From Bog-473 sp963754445 (GTDB lineage: Bacteria; Actinomycetota; Acidimicrobiia; Acidimicrobiales; RAAP-2): DNA of 64,000 nt. The notes below the pieces were generated by a model. That model did no database searches. It had not been told where the DNA came from and saw only the letters and a program-made list of their open reading frames with translations. This document shows positions 43,923-52,328 of the stretch, piece after piece; position 1 is the stretch's first letter; each line of letters starts with the position of its first letter. The stretch lies in the NCBI GenBank assembly GCA_963754445.1, contig CAVWFT010000001.1, positions 1,736,001 through 1,800,000 of the forward strand. The letters run 5' to 3'. The translations under genes and the position numbers were made by a program.

Positions 43923-45451
43923 TCCGCCGCCTGACCACCGCCGTCCTCGTGGCGGCCCTCCCCCTGCTCGCCGTACTCACCACCGCGGTGGCGACGGGTG
44001 GCCAGCCCGCAGCGGCGGCGACCACACCGGTCCCGGCCTACTGGCTGGTGGCGTCGGACGGTGGCATCTTCAGCTTTGGCGGGGCCCACTTCTACGGGTC
44101 GACCGGTGGCATCAGCCTGAACAAGCCCATCGTGGGCATGGCCGGCACCCCCGACGGCGGGGGCTACTGGCTGGTGGCCTCGGACGGCGGCATCTTCAGC
44201 TACGGCGACGCCCAGTTCTACGGCTCGACCGGGAGCATCGCGCTCAACAAACCGGTGGTGGGCATGGCGGCCACCCCCGACGGCAAGGGCTACTGGCTGG
44301 TGGCCTCGGACGGCGGCATCTTCAGCTACGGCGACGCCCAGTTCTACGGCTCGACCGGGAGCATCGCGCTCAACAAACCGGTGGTGGGCATGGCGGCCAC
44401 CCCCGACGGCAAGGGCTACTGGCTGGTGGCCTCGGACGGCGGCATCTTCAGCTACGGCGACGCCGTCTTCCACGGGTCCACGGGCTCGATCGTGCTCAAC
44501 AAGCCCATCGTGGGCATGCTGCCCGGACCCAACGGCGGGGGCTACTTCCTCGTGGCGTCCGACGGAGGACTGTTCTCCTACGGCGACACCCAGTTCTACG
44601 GCTCTCTGGGCGGGCTGCCCATCAAGCACCCGATCGTCGCGGCGGCGGCCACTCCGAACGCCAACGGCTACTGGTTCACCGACGACACGGGACTGGTGTC
44701 GAATTTCGGCTCGGCCGACTACGACGGTTCCGCACCGAACCCGTTGAACAAACCGATCGTCGGGATGGCGGAGGCACCCGGCAACGGGGCGTTCGTCGGT
44801 GGCACCTATCCCTCGGGTGCCGTCGGCTACGACATCAGCAATTTCCAGTGCGACAACTACCCGACGGGCGACCACCAGATCGGCATCGTCGAGGTGGACG
44901 GGCTCTCGGACACGACGCCGGGCCAGTACCTCAACTCGTGCTTCCAGGCGGAGGCGGCGTGGGCCGGCGGCGGACTCAACCTCTACACGTACCTGAGCTA
45001 CAGCACCTCACCCACCGGACCCTCCATCTGTGAGGGGGACACCTCGTGCAACGCCGGGTACCAGGCGGCCATCTACGCCTACAACGACGCCTCGGGTCAG
45101 GGGGCCGGCTCCACGGCCACCCCATGGTGGCTCGACGTGGAGACCGCCGACGCCAACTGGTCCGGGAACCTGAGCGAGAACGCACTGTTCGTCAAGGGCG
45201 CGCTCTACGCCCTGCACGACACCGAAGGAGTCTCCGACGTCGGCATCTACGCCAGCCCCGGGGTGTGGAACTCGATCGTCGGCAACTACCAGCCCAGCGT
45301 GCCGTACTGGATGGCCGACTGGACGGGGTCCGGTCCCGCGTCGTGTGCGGACTACCCGAACTGGGTCAACAACCACGGCGCCGAGCTGCCGGGCCCGCCC
45401 GAGATCGTCCAGTACGCCAGCGCCACCTACGACGAGGACTACGCCTGCTAG
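43919..45451 (+). CDS. Secreted YWLVASDGG-repeat protein with GH25-like C-terminal domain
   Basis: A 510-residue protein. A signal peptide (residues 1-33, ending near AAAATT) is followed by six 42-residue repeats (residues ~40-295). The C-terminal ~200 residues are GH25/DUF1906-like: VGYDISNFQCD, GGGLNLYTYLSY, TPWWLDVETADANW (the LDVE pair suits a muramidase-type active site), VGIYASPGVWNSIVG, YWMADWTGSGP. It probably acts on peptidoglycan outside the cell. ATG 43919 overlaps the aroG stop (ATGA), so its expression is tied to aroG. Two repeats are identical at the DNA level. Confidence 0.7.
   Translation: MIRRLTTAVLVAALPLLAVLTTAVATGGQPAAAATTPVPAYWLVASDGGIFSFGGAHFYGSTGGISLNKPIVGMAGTPDGGGYWLVASDGGIFSYGDAQFYGSTGSIALNKPVVGMAATPDGKGYWLVASDGGIFSYGDAQFYGSTGSIALNKPVVGMAATPDGKGYWLVASDGGIFSYGDAVFHGSTGSIVLNKPIVGMLPGPNGGGYFLVASDGGLFSYGDTQFYGSLGGLPIKHPIVAAAATPNANGYWFTDDTGLVSNFGSADYDGSAPNPLNKPIVGMAEAPGNGAFVGGTYPSGAVGYDISNFQCDNYPTGDHQIGIVEVDGLSDTTPGQYLNSCFQAEAAWAGGGLNLYTYLSYSTSPTGPSICEGDTSCNAGYQAAIYAYNDASGQGAGSTATPWWLDVETADANWSGNLSENALFVKGALYALHDTEGVSDVGIYASPGVWNSIVGNYQPSVPYWMADWTGSGPASCADYPNWVNNHGAELPGPPEIVQYASATYDEDYAC
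44161..44412 (+). repeat. Perfect tandem duplication of 126 bases
   Basis: Bases 44161-44286 and 44287-44412 are identical; identity runs further into the next copy for about 57 bases. 126 bases equals one 42-residue protein repeat. The neighbouring copies have diverged, so this is a recent duplication or gene conversion. It is a likely site of copy-number change and of assembly collapse. Confidence 0.9.
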
Positions 45452-45478
45452 GACCTCAGGGTCCGGCTGCGCCTGCTC

Positions 45479-45817
45479 ATGTCCTTCGGGGACTTCCTCC
45501 GTGCCCTCAGGCGACCGCAGATCCTGCGCACCTGCACCGAGTGCAGCTACAGCTGGAGGGTGGCCCGCTACTACACGAAACACCACGTCCTGTCGGGACC
45601 ATCGACCTCCTCGGGTGGACCGAGGGGTTACGAGCAGTCCTCTCCGATGCCGCTCATGGCGACGGGCACCGACCAACAGAGGATCCGGAACCAGAGTGAA
45701 GAGTGGGTCGAGCACAAGGCGAAGCTCGGTACGTGTCCGCGCTGTGGTTCGACCCGACTGACACAACAGCGGCTCTGGTCGGAGTCGAAGGCGGACTTCG
45801 ACGGCGACGACGACTGA
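45479..45817 (+). CDS. Small zinc-ribbon-like protein
   Basis: A 112-residue protein with CTEC near residue 20 and CPRCGS in the C-terminal half, enough for a four-Cys zinc site. The middle is polar and the tail is acidic (FDGDDD). It begins 27 bases after the GH25-like gene on the same strand. I do not recognise a family; RNA or DNA binding is only a guess. Confidence 0.55.
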   Translation: MSFGDFLRALRRPQILRTCTECSYSWRVARYYTKHHVLSGPSTSSGGPRGYEQSSPMPLMATGTDQQRIRNQSEEWVEHKAKLGTCPRCGSTRLTQQRLWSESKADFDGDDD

Positions 45818-45847
45818 GCGGGCGTTCGTCCGGAATGTGAGGCGACC

Positions 45848-45863
45848 GCCGCCGCCCGGCGGC
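45848..45863. terminator. GC hairpin between convergent genes
   Basis: GCCGCC-GCCC-GGCGGC forms a 6-bp stem next to the stop of the minus-strand Usp gene and 30 bases after the zinc-ribbon gene. It could stop both transcripts, but it has no U-tract and such stems are common in this GC-rich DNA. Confidence 0.25.
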
Positions 45864-46301
45864 TCAGGCCGTCTTGACGATGAGCACGGCGCAGTGGGCC
45901 GAGTGGGCGACGGAGTTGGGCACGCTGCCGATGTAACGGCGGGCCCCCCGCATGCCCTTGCTCCCGACCACGATGAGGTCCGCACCGACCTCGACCGCCG
46001 TGTCGAGGATGGCGTCGACCGGATCGGCGTGGACGGCATGGGCCTCCGCCTTCAGGTCGGAGGCGTACGTCGCGATGGCCTCGTCGCCGACGCCCTTGGC
46101 CGCCTCTTGCACCACGGCATGCCCGGCACCGCTGTCGACGAGGGCTGCTCCCGTGGCCTGGGCGATCCCCGACGTGCTCGTCTTGTACGCCGTCACGATG
46201 TGCAGCGCGGCGCCGAGCGCCCGAGCGATACCCGCGGCCGATTCGACCGCGGTGTTTGCCGTCTCCGACCCGTCGGTTCCGACGATCACAACCTTGTACA
46301 T
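45864..46301 (-). CDS. Universal stress protein (UspA family)
   Basis: A 145-residue single Usp domain: VIVGTDGSETANTAV and the ATP-binding VVGSKGMRGARRYIGSVPNSVAHSAHCAVLIV (GxxGx(9)GS). ATP-binding Usp members act in stress and dormancy. ATG 46301 has AAGGA 7-9 bases upstream, and TACGCT further up is a possible -10, so this gene has a real leader, unlike many neighbours. Confidence 0.92.
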   Translation of the reverse strand: MYKVVIVGTDGSETANTAVESAAGIARALGAALHIVTAYKTSTSGIAQATGAALVDSGAGHAVVQEAAKGVGDEAIATYASDLKAEAHAVHADPVDAILDTAVEVGADLIVVGSKGMRGARRYIGSVPNSVAHSAHCAVLIVKTA

Positions 46302-46342
46302 GGGCCCGTCCTTTTTGGGTCAGCGTAGCCAGCGCGCCGCGA

Positions 46343-47553
46343 TCAGTTCAGCGCAGCGATGGCGGCATCCCAGAACTCGAGGAAGAGCGGCGCCGGCTCG
46401 GGAGACGTCATGGCCCGCTGGCTGAAGAGGAGGCCCGTCAGGCCGCGCGCCGGGTCGGTGCGCCAGGTGGTCCCCGTCCCTCCGTCCCACCCGTAACCCC
46501 AGGGCACCGGGAGCTCGCTCGGGGGCGCGCCGTCGGCGCCGCCATGCCGTATCCCCAGCCGGCACCCCCGAGGAAGAGGCGGCTGGCGTCGCGCTGCTCC
46601 TCGGTCAGGTGGTCCGTGGTCATCGCCTCGACTGACGGAGCCGAGAGCAGTCTCTTGCCGGCATGCACACCACCGGCACCGAGCATGGCCACGAAAGTCC
46701 AGAAGTCGTCGAGGGTGGAGACGAGCATGCCGGCCAGGTTCGACATGGGCGGCGGTGTGCTCCACCACCCGGTCGCCGGTTCGTCGAGCACCGAGAGCCC
46801 GCCCGTGTCCGGATCGGGTGCGTAGGCGGTCGTGAAGCGGTCCATCTTCTCGGACGGCACGCTGAACGACGTGTCGTGCATGCCGAGCGGTTCGAACAGG
46901 CGGGCCCGGAGGAGGTCCTCGAGGGGCGTGCCCGTCGCGCGCTCCAAGAGGACGCCGAGCACCTGCAGTCCGGTGTTGTAGCGCCACGCCGTCCCGGGCT
47001 GCTCCATCAGCGGCAGGCTGGCGAAGCGCGCCATCCACGCGTCCGAGGTCAGGGGCGAGAGTGGCCACGGGGGCCCGAGCGTCATGAGCCCGAGCCGAGC
47101 CTCTTCGGTCTGGATGGGATAGGTGTCCGGTGGCGCCATCACCAAACCGAATCCGAGCCGGAACGTCAACAGGTCCTCTACCGTGATGGGGCGTTCCGCC
47201 GGGACGGTGTCGTCGAGCGGGCTCTCGAGGCTGCGCAGGACCCGTCGCCCGGCCAACTCGGGGAGGTAGCCCTGGACCGGATCGTCGAGCGCGAGCACGC
47301 CGTCATCGACGAGCAGCATCGCCGCGGCCGCCCCGATCGGCTTGGTGAGCGAGGCGATGCGAAAGAGGGCGTCGCGTCGGAGAGGCCGAGGGTCGCCCAG
47401 CGCGGCGGCGCCGAGAACGACGACGTGCACCTCTGATCCCCGGGCGACGAGTGCGGCCAGGCCGGGCACGTCGCCACGCTCGATGAAGGCGGCCAGGCGG
47501 TCGCGGAGGCGGTCGATTCCTGCGGGGTCGAAGCCGTCCATCCGCGGGACCAT
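46343..47553 (-). pseudogene. Beta-lactamase-family serine hydrolase (class C fold), frameshifted
   Basis: From ATG 47553: a SxxK-type site (RIASLTKPIGAAAAMLL), a YxN-type motif (WRYNTGLQVLG) and LFEPLGMHDTSF, typical of penicillin-binding/beta-lactamase-like esterases. The frame runs to about 46545; the family C-terminus (ELPVPWGYGWDGGTGTTWRTDP...) continues in another frame to 46343. One base is missing near 46530-46545 in a GC run. TACCCT lies 6 bases before the ATG. A sequence error is likely; a young pseudogene is possible. Confidence 0.85.
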
Positions 47554-47570
47554 AGCGGTAGGGTACGACG
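47554..47570. promoter_or_regulatory. Divergent promoter with superimposed -10 elements
   Basis: Only 17 bases separate ATG 47553 (minus) and GTG 47571 (plus). TAGGGTA at 47559-47565 gives TAGGGT on the plus strand (6 bases before GTG) and TACCCT on the minus strand (6 bases before ATG). Both genes would be leaderless and polymerase could serve only one direction at a time. Confidence 0.65.
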
Positions 47571-47960
47571 GTGGCCTCCATCGAGGACGTGATCGCCGGG
47601 ATGGCGGTGCTCCCGGAGGTGACCGAGGGGGCGCGCCACGGTCATCGGACCTGGTTCGTCAGCGGGAAGGCTTTCGCCTGGGAACGCCCCTTCTCCAAAG
47701 CAGACCTGAAACGCTTCGGTGAGACCACTCCCCCTTCGGGACCGATCCTCGCCCTGGTGACGGCAGACCTCGAGGACAAGGAAGCCATCCTGGCCATGCA
47801 GACCAAGGGCTTCTTCACCATCCCGCACTTCGACGGGTACGCCGCCGTGCTGATCCAGCTGGACAAGGTGGCGAAGCGGCCACTGCGCGAGGCCATCGAG
47901 GACGCCTGGCTGGCCTGCGCACCCGAAGCCCTGGCCGCACAGCGCAGATCCGGCGCCTGA
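47571..47960 (+). CDS. MmcQ/YjbR-family protein
   Basis: A 129-residue protein: IAGMAVLPEVTEGARHGHRTWFVSGKAFAWERPF and FFTIPHFDGYAAVLIQLDKV. The family has a CyaY-like fold and is thought to bind DNA or small ligands; function is unsettled. GTG 47571 is divergent from the beta-lactamase-family gene through the shared promoter. It ends near the convergent phosphatase gene. Confidence 0.85.
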   Translation: MASIEDVIAGMAVLPEVTEGARHGHRTWFVSGKAFAWERPFSKADLKRFGETTPPSGPILALVTADLEDKEAILAMQTKGFFTIPHFDGYAAVLIQLDKVAKRPLREAIEDAWLACAPEALAAQRRSGA

Positions 47961-47987
47961 CGACGCGCCGGCGCGCTCCTGACACGC

Positions 47988-48695
47988 TCAGGCCCGGGGC
48001 ACTCCGCAGGCGTCGTTGAAACGCAGGAGCACCCAGCGGTCCTGTCCCGGAACCTGCTCCCACTCGGTCATGGAGGCGTGCACGATGCGCAACCAACCCC
48101 GGCGGGAGATCTCCGGGGTGATGCCGAGGAACGAGATCATCGTCGCCTCGATCACGCCGGCATGGACCGCCGCCACGACCAGCTCCCCAGGATGTGCGCG
48201 CACCACGTCGCGCACGGCGCCCGACGCACGCGCCACGAATTCGGTCCAGCTCTCCCCACCCGGAGCGATGGGGCGAGCCGGATCGCGGTCCCAGTCGGGC
48301 ACGCCGAACGTGGCCACCACGTCGTCCCACGCCATGCCGTCCGCCTCGCCGGGGTGGAGCTCGCACAGATCGCAGCGCTGGCGGACGGGTCCCAGCGCGG
48401 TCGGCCCGGGACCGACGACCGGACGGAGCCGCTCGGCCGTCTCGATCGCTCGCGGCAGCACCGACGAGTACAGCGCTGTGGCCTGGCGCAGCTCCCCCGA
48501 CTCGTAGAGGCGATCGGCCAGCTCGGCCACCTGACGACGACCCAGGTCGGTCAAGCCGGTACAGCCCACCGCGCCGCCGACCACGAGATTGCGATTGCAC
48601 TCCGCCTCACCGTGCCGGATCAGGACGATGCGCGACGCACCCTCGGGAGGAGGTGCGATGCGCAGCACCCCCTCGTGGGCCCGCTCGGGGCTCAC
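47988..48695 (-). CDS. Histidine phosphatase (phosphoglycerate-mutase-like)
   Basis: A 235-residue protein with RHGEAECN (catalytic His), GCTGLTDLGRRQ, SSVLPRAIETAERL, and the second His in VVAAVHAGVIEATM. Actinobacterial members of this type sit next to MoxR and VWA genes; the substrate is unknown. GTG 48695 overlaps the VWA stop (GTGA); a GTG 27 bases further in is an alternative. Confidence 0.88.
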   Translation of the reverse strand: MSPERAHEGVLRIAPPPEGASRIVLIRHGEAECNRNLVVGGAVGCTGLTDLGRRQVAELADRLYESGELRQATALYSSVLPRAIETAERLRPVVGPGPTALGPVRQRCDLCELHPGEADGMAWDDVVATFGVPDWDRDPARPIAPGGESWTEFVARASGAVRDVVRAHPGELVVAAVHAGVIEATMISFLGITPEISRRGWLRIVHASMTEWEQVPGQDRWVLLRFNDACGVPRA

Positions 48696-50146
48696 GCCAG
48701 GTTGCCGACGAAGTGTTCGAGCTGCCGCAAGGTGCGGCACTCCACCACGTCGTCGCAGTGGGCCGCGTACTCGCCCACGATGGAGTCGCCCGAACCCCAG
48801 TAGTCGCGCGGCTCCGGGTTGAGCCAGTAGACGTGGCGCGCCTTGGCCTGGAGATCCTCGATCACCCAGCTCTGCGCCGCGTGGTAGTTGTTGCGCGCGT
48901 CGCCGAGGAGGATGATGCTCGAGCGCGACGTCACCTGGTCGCCCCAGCGCCGATGGAACTCGGTCAGCGCGTGCCCGTAGTCGGAATGGCCGTCGACCCA
49001 GATGACGTCGGCCTCGGTGTTGATCCGGGCCACCGCCTCCGCCGGATCGACCACCCCCTCGAAGAAGCGTGTGACCTCGTCGATGCCGTCGACGAACACG
49101 AAGCTGCGTACCTTGGAGAACTGCGAGGAAATGGCGTAGACCAGATGCAAGGTGAAACGGGCGAAGCTGGCCACGGAGCCCGAGATGTCGGCGATGACGA
49201 AGATCTCCGGCTTGGCCGGCTTCGGATGCCGGTACCGCGGTTCGATCGGGACGCCGCCGGTCGAGAGCGACCGTCGCATCGTCGCCCTGAAGTCGAGCGG
49301 GCCCTTGCGACCGTGCCGGCGTTTCCGGGCCAGCCGGACGGCCAGCTTGCGCGAGAGCGGCTGGAGGACCCGGTGCAGGACCGCCAGTTCGTCTCGGGTG
49401 GCATGCATGACGTCGATGTCCTCGGGCAGCGGCTTGCGGACCGAACGGGCCAGGGCCTCCGCCCCCCGATCCTCGACCAGTCGGCGGCGGATCTCGGTCT
49501 CGACGGCCCGGCGGAACTTCTCGATCCTCGCCTTGAACTCGTCCTGGGCCAGCCGCTCCTCCAGATCGGTGAGGCCGCCCCCGACCGCGCCCGCCTGGGC
49601 CTGCTCCATCAGGCGCTCGAGGACGCCGTCGAGATCGAGGTTCCGCAGCGTGCGGTAGAGGTAGTACGTGCCGCCGACGGGTCGTCCGGGCTCCATGCCG
49701 GCATAGCGGTCGACCGCGTTGCGGGCTACCGCGTTCATCATCGCGGTGTCGGCCGAGATCAGCGACTTGAAGAGCAGCTCGGCCAGCTCCTCGGGCGTCA
49801 TGCCCTCGCCCGATCCACCGCCCTTCCACGAACGGCCCTGACCGGGACCCTGACCCTCGCCCCTTCCCTCGTTCTGGTCCTCGGTGTCGCCCAGATCCGC
49901 CGCGTCCCCGTCGGTCGCGTCGCCGGGCCGGGTCCGCACGGCGAAATAGACCTCGAAGGCCGTCTCGAAGGCGCGCCAGTGCGAGGACGACTTCACCAGG
50001 GTCGCCGCCAGCGCGTACTTCAGCCCGTCCCGGTCCTCGAGGGGGATGTGCTTGACCGCCTCGGCCGCGTCGAGATGCTCGGTGAGCGAGACGGGCAGGC
50101 CGGAACGACGCAGTTCGGTGACGAAGCCGGAGAGGAGGTCGAGCAC
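48692..50146 (-). CDS. VWA-domain protein, CoxE-like
   Basis: A 484-residue protein. A Gly/Glu/Gln-rich low-complexity stretch occupies residues ~75-115. The C-terminal von Willebrand A domain carries the MIDAS motif DISGS and a later Asp in WVDGHSDYGHALTEF and LLGDARNN. It works with MoxR AAA ATPases in metal or cofactor insertion; which target is served here is unknown. It sits 1 base after moxR. Confidence 0.88.
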   Translation of the reverse strand: MLDLLSGFVTELRRSGLPVSLTEHLDAAEAVKHIPLEDRDGLKYALAATLVKSSSHWRAFETAFEVYFAVRTRPGDATDGDAADLGDTEDQNEGRGEGQGPGQGRSWKGGGSGEGMTPEELAELLFKSLISADTAMMNAVARNAVDRYAGMEPGRPVGGTYYLYRTLRNLDLDGVLERLMEQAQAGAVGGGLTDLEERLAQDEFKARIEKFRRAVETEIRRRLVEDRGAEALARSVRKPLPEDIDVMHATRDELAVLHRVLQPLSRKLAVRLARKRRHGRKGPLDFRATMRRSLSTGGVPIEPRYRHPKPAKPEIFVIADISGSVASFARFTLHLVYAISSQFSKVRSFVFVDGIDEVTRFFEGVVDPAEAVARINTEADVIWVDGHSDYGHALTEFHRRWGDQVTSRSSIILLGDARNNYHAAQSWVIEDLQAKARHVYWLNPEPRDYWGSGDSIVGEYAAHCDDVVECRTLRQLEHFVGNLA

Positions 50147-50147
50147 G

Positions 50148-51074
50148 TCAGCCGGCCGGAGACGACAGAAGCTCCTTGGCGGCCCGATCGATGTCGGCTT
50201 GGTACTTCAACAAGATGTGCAAGGTGTCCTTCGCCCCCGCGGCGTCGATCGTCTCCACCCCCAAGATGACCAGCGTGCGGGCCCAGTCGAGCGTCTCGGA
50301 GACCGAGGGGGCCTTGCGCAACTCGATGCTGCGCAAGGAGCGCACGATGCGTGCCACCTGATCGGCGAGCTCCTCGCTGATCCCGGGCACCCGGGAGCGG
50401 ACGATGTCGCGCTCACGTTCGAGGTCGGGGTAGTCGACGTGCAGGTAGAGACAGCGGCGCTTCAACGCCTCGGAGAGCTCACGGGTGTTGTTCGAGGTGA
50501 GAAAGACCATGGGCAGCTGCGTGGCCTGGACCGTTCCGAGCTCGGGGATCGAGACCTGGTACTCCGAGAGGATCTCGAGCAGCAGGGCCTCGGTCTCGAG
50601 CTCCACCCGGTCCACCTCGTCGACGAGGAGGACGACCGGATCGGTCGCCCGGATCGCCTCGAGGAGCGGGCGGGCCAGGAGGAAGTCCTCGGAGAAGATG
50701 TCCTCCTCGAGCTCCTTCCACGACGGACCCTCCGTCTCGCTCTGACCGTGCTCCCCCGCCTGGATGCGCAGCAACTGCTTGCGGTAGTTCCACTCGTAGA
50801 GCGCCTTGGACTCGTCCAAACCCTCGTAGCACTGCAGGCGGATGAGGCGGGCGCCGGTCAGCTCCGCCACCGACTTGGCCAGCTGGGTCTTCCCCGTGCC
50901 GGCCGGACCCTCGACGAGCACCGGCTTGGCCAGGCGGTCGGCCAGGTAGACCACACCGCTGATCGACTCGTCGGCGAGGTAGCCGACGTCGCGCAGGCCA
51001 CCGCGCACCGCGTCGAGCGACTCGAACCGGGGTGGCCCGCTGTCGGGCAACCCCAATGCCGCACTGGTGCTCAT
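50148..51074 (-). CDS. MoxR-family AAA+ ATPase
   Basis: A 308-residue protein: Walker A GPAGTGKTQLA, Walker B VVLLVDEVDR, sensor-1 FLTSNNTRELSEALKRRCLYL, and a helical lid. MoxR proteins act with VWA partners as chaperones in enzyme maturation. ATG 51074 overlaps the proA stop (ATGA), so translation is coupled to proline synthesis genes. Confidence 0.92.
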   Translation of the reverse strand: MSTSAALGLPDSGPPRFESLDAVRGGLRDVGYLADESISGVVYLADRLAKPVLVEGPAGTGKTQLAKSVAELTGARLIRLQCYEGLDESKALYEWNYRKQLLRIQAGEHGQSETEGPSWKELEEDIFSEDFLLARPLLEAIRATDPVVLLVDEVDRVELETEALLLEILSEYQVSIPELGTVQATQLPMVFLTSNNTRELSEALKRRCLYLHVDYPDLERERDIVRSRVPGISEELADQVARIVRSLRSIELRKAPSVSETLDWARTLVILGVETIDAAGAKDTLHILLKYQADIDRAAKELLSSPAG

Positions 51075-52324
51075 CGGCGCACCTGCCCGTCACCACGCAC
51101 GACCCACTTCACCGTCGTCAATTCCCTCACTCCCATCGGTCCCCTCGCGTGCAGCTTCTGGGTCGAGATGCCCACCTCGGCGCCCAACCCCAGCTCCTCG
51201 CCGTCGACGAACCTCGTCGACGCGTTCACCAACACGGCCGCCGCGTCCACTTCCGCCACGAACCGATCTGCCGTCGCCACGTCCGCCGTCACGATGGCTT
51301 CGGAATGCCCCGAGCTGTAACGGGTGATGTGCGCGATGGCACCGGCCACGTCGTCCACCATCCCGACGGCCACCACCGGGGCCAAGAACTCCACCGCGAA
51401 GTCGTCCTCCGTGGCGGGCACCGCCTGGGGGAGGATGGCCAGCACCCGCGCGTCGCCTCTGATTTCGACTCCCGCCGCGCCGAGCGACTCGGCCAGGCGG
51501 GGCAACAGCGCCGCGGCCACGCCCTGGTGGACCAGGATCGTCTCGACCGCGTTGCAGACGCCGAAGCGGTGTGTCTTCGCGTTGACGGCAAGGTCGTGCG
51601 CCATGGACAGGTCGGCCGCGGCGTCGACGTAGAGGTGACAGTTGCCGTCGCCGTCGAGGACGTAGGGAACCCGAGCGTGCTCGATCAGCGAGGCGATGAG
51701 CGCCGGTCCGCCGCGTGGGATCAGGCAGTCGATCAGGCCCCGCAGCTGCATGAAGGCGACGGCCGTCTCGTGCGACGTGTCCTCGACCAGCGCGACGGCG
51801 TGCTCGGGCAGACCGGCTTTCACCGCGGCGCGCCGCAGCACGGCGACGATGGCCCGGTTCGAGTCGATGGCGGACGACGAGCCACGCAGGAACGCAGCGT
51901 TCCCCGCCTTGAGGCAGAGGGCAGCGGCATCGCTCGTCACGTTGGGGCGGTTCTCGTAGATCACGCCGACGACGCCGAGGGGCACCCGCACCCGGGAGAC
52001 CCGCAGTCCGTTGGGACGAACCCAGCCCTCGGTGACCTCACCGACCGGGTCGGGCAGGGCCGCCACCTTGCGCAATCCCCCCGCCATGGCGTGCACCCTG
52101 GATTCGCTCAAGCGGAGCCGGTCCGTCGCCGCGTCGGCCATCCCGGCGGCGACGGCCCGCGCCACATCGCGCCCGTTGGCCTCCACCAGCGCGGGCCGCT
52201 CCTCGTCGAGGAGGTCGGCGGCCAGCGCGAGCGCGTCGTCGCGCACGGAACTCGAGGCACGGGCGACCAGCCGGGACGCCTCACGGACGCGCCACGCCAG
52301 CTGCTCCAATTCCGGCGAGGTCAT
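51071..52324 (-). CDS. proA: Gamma-glutamyl phosphate reductase
   Basis: A 417-residue aldehyde-dehydrogenase-fold enzyme. VPLGVVGVIYENRPNVTSD is followed by the catalytic Cys in HRFGVCNAVET and GTNAAA-like later strands. It reduces glutamyl phosphate to the semialdehyde in proline synthesis. It is 4 bases after proB. Confidence 0.95.
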   Translation of the reverse strand: MTSPELEQLAWRVREASRLVARASSSVRDDALALAADLLDEERPALVEANGRDVARAVAAGMADAATDRLRLSESRVHAMAGGLRKVAALPDPVGEVTEGWVRPNGLRVSRVRVPLGVVGVIYENRPNVTSDAAALCLKAGNAAFLRGSSSAIDSNRAIVAVLRRAAVKAGLPEHAVALVEDTSHETAVAFMQLRGLIDCLIPRGGPALIASLIEHARVPYVLDGDGNCHLYVDAAADLSMAHDLAVNAKTHRFGVCNAVETILVHQGVAAALLPRLAESLGAAGVEIRGDARVLAILPQAVPATEDDFAVEFLAPVVAVGMVDDVAGAIAHITRYSSGHSEAIVTADVATADRFVAEVDAAAVLVNASTRFVDGEELGLGAEVGISTQKLHARGPMGVRELTTVKWVVRGDGQVRR

Positions 52325-52328
52325 CAGT

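Noticed and set aside
43298..44875. 525-residue minus-strand open frame with apparent repeats opposite aroG and the repeat hydrolase
   Set aside because: Its repeats are the complement of the 126-base protein repeats. DAHP synthase motifs on the plus strand are unambiguous.
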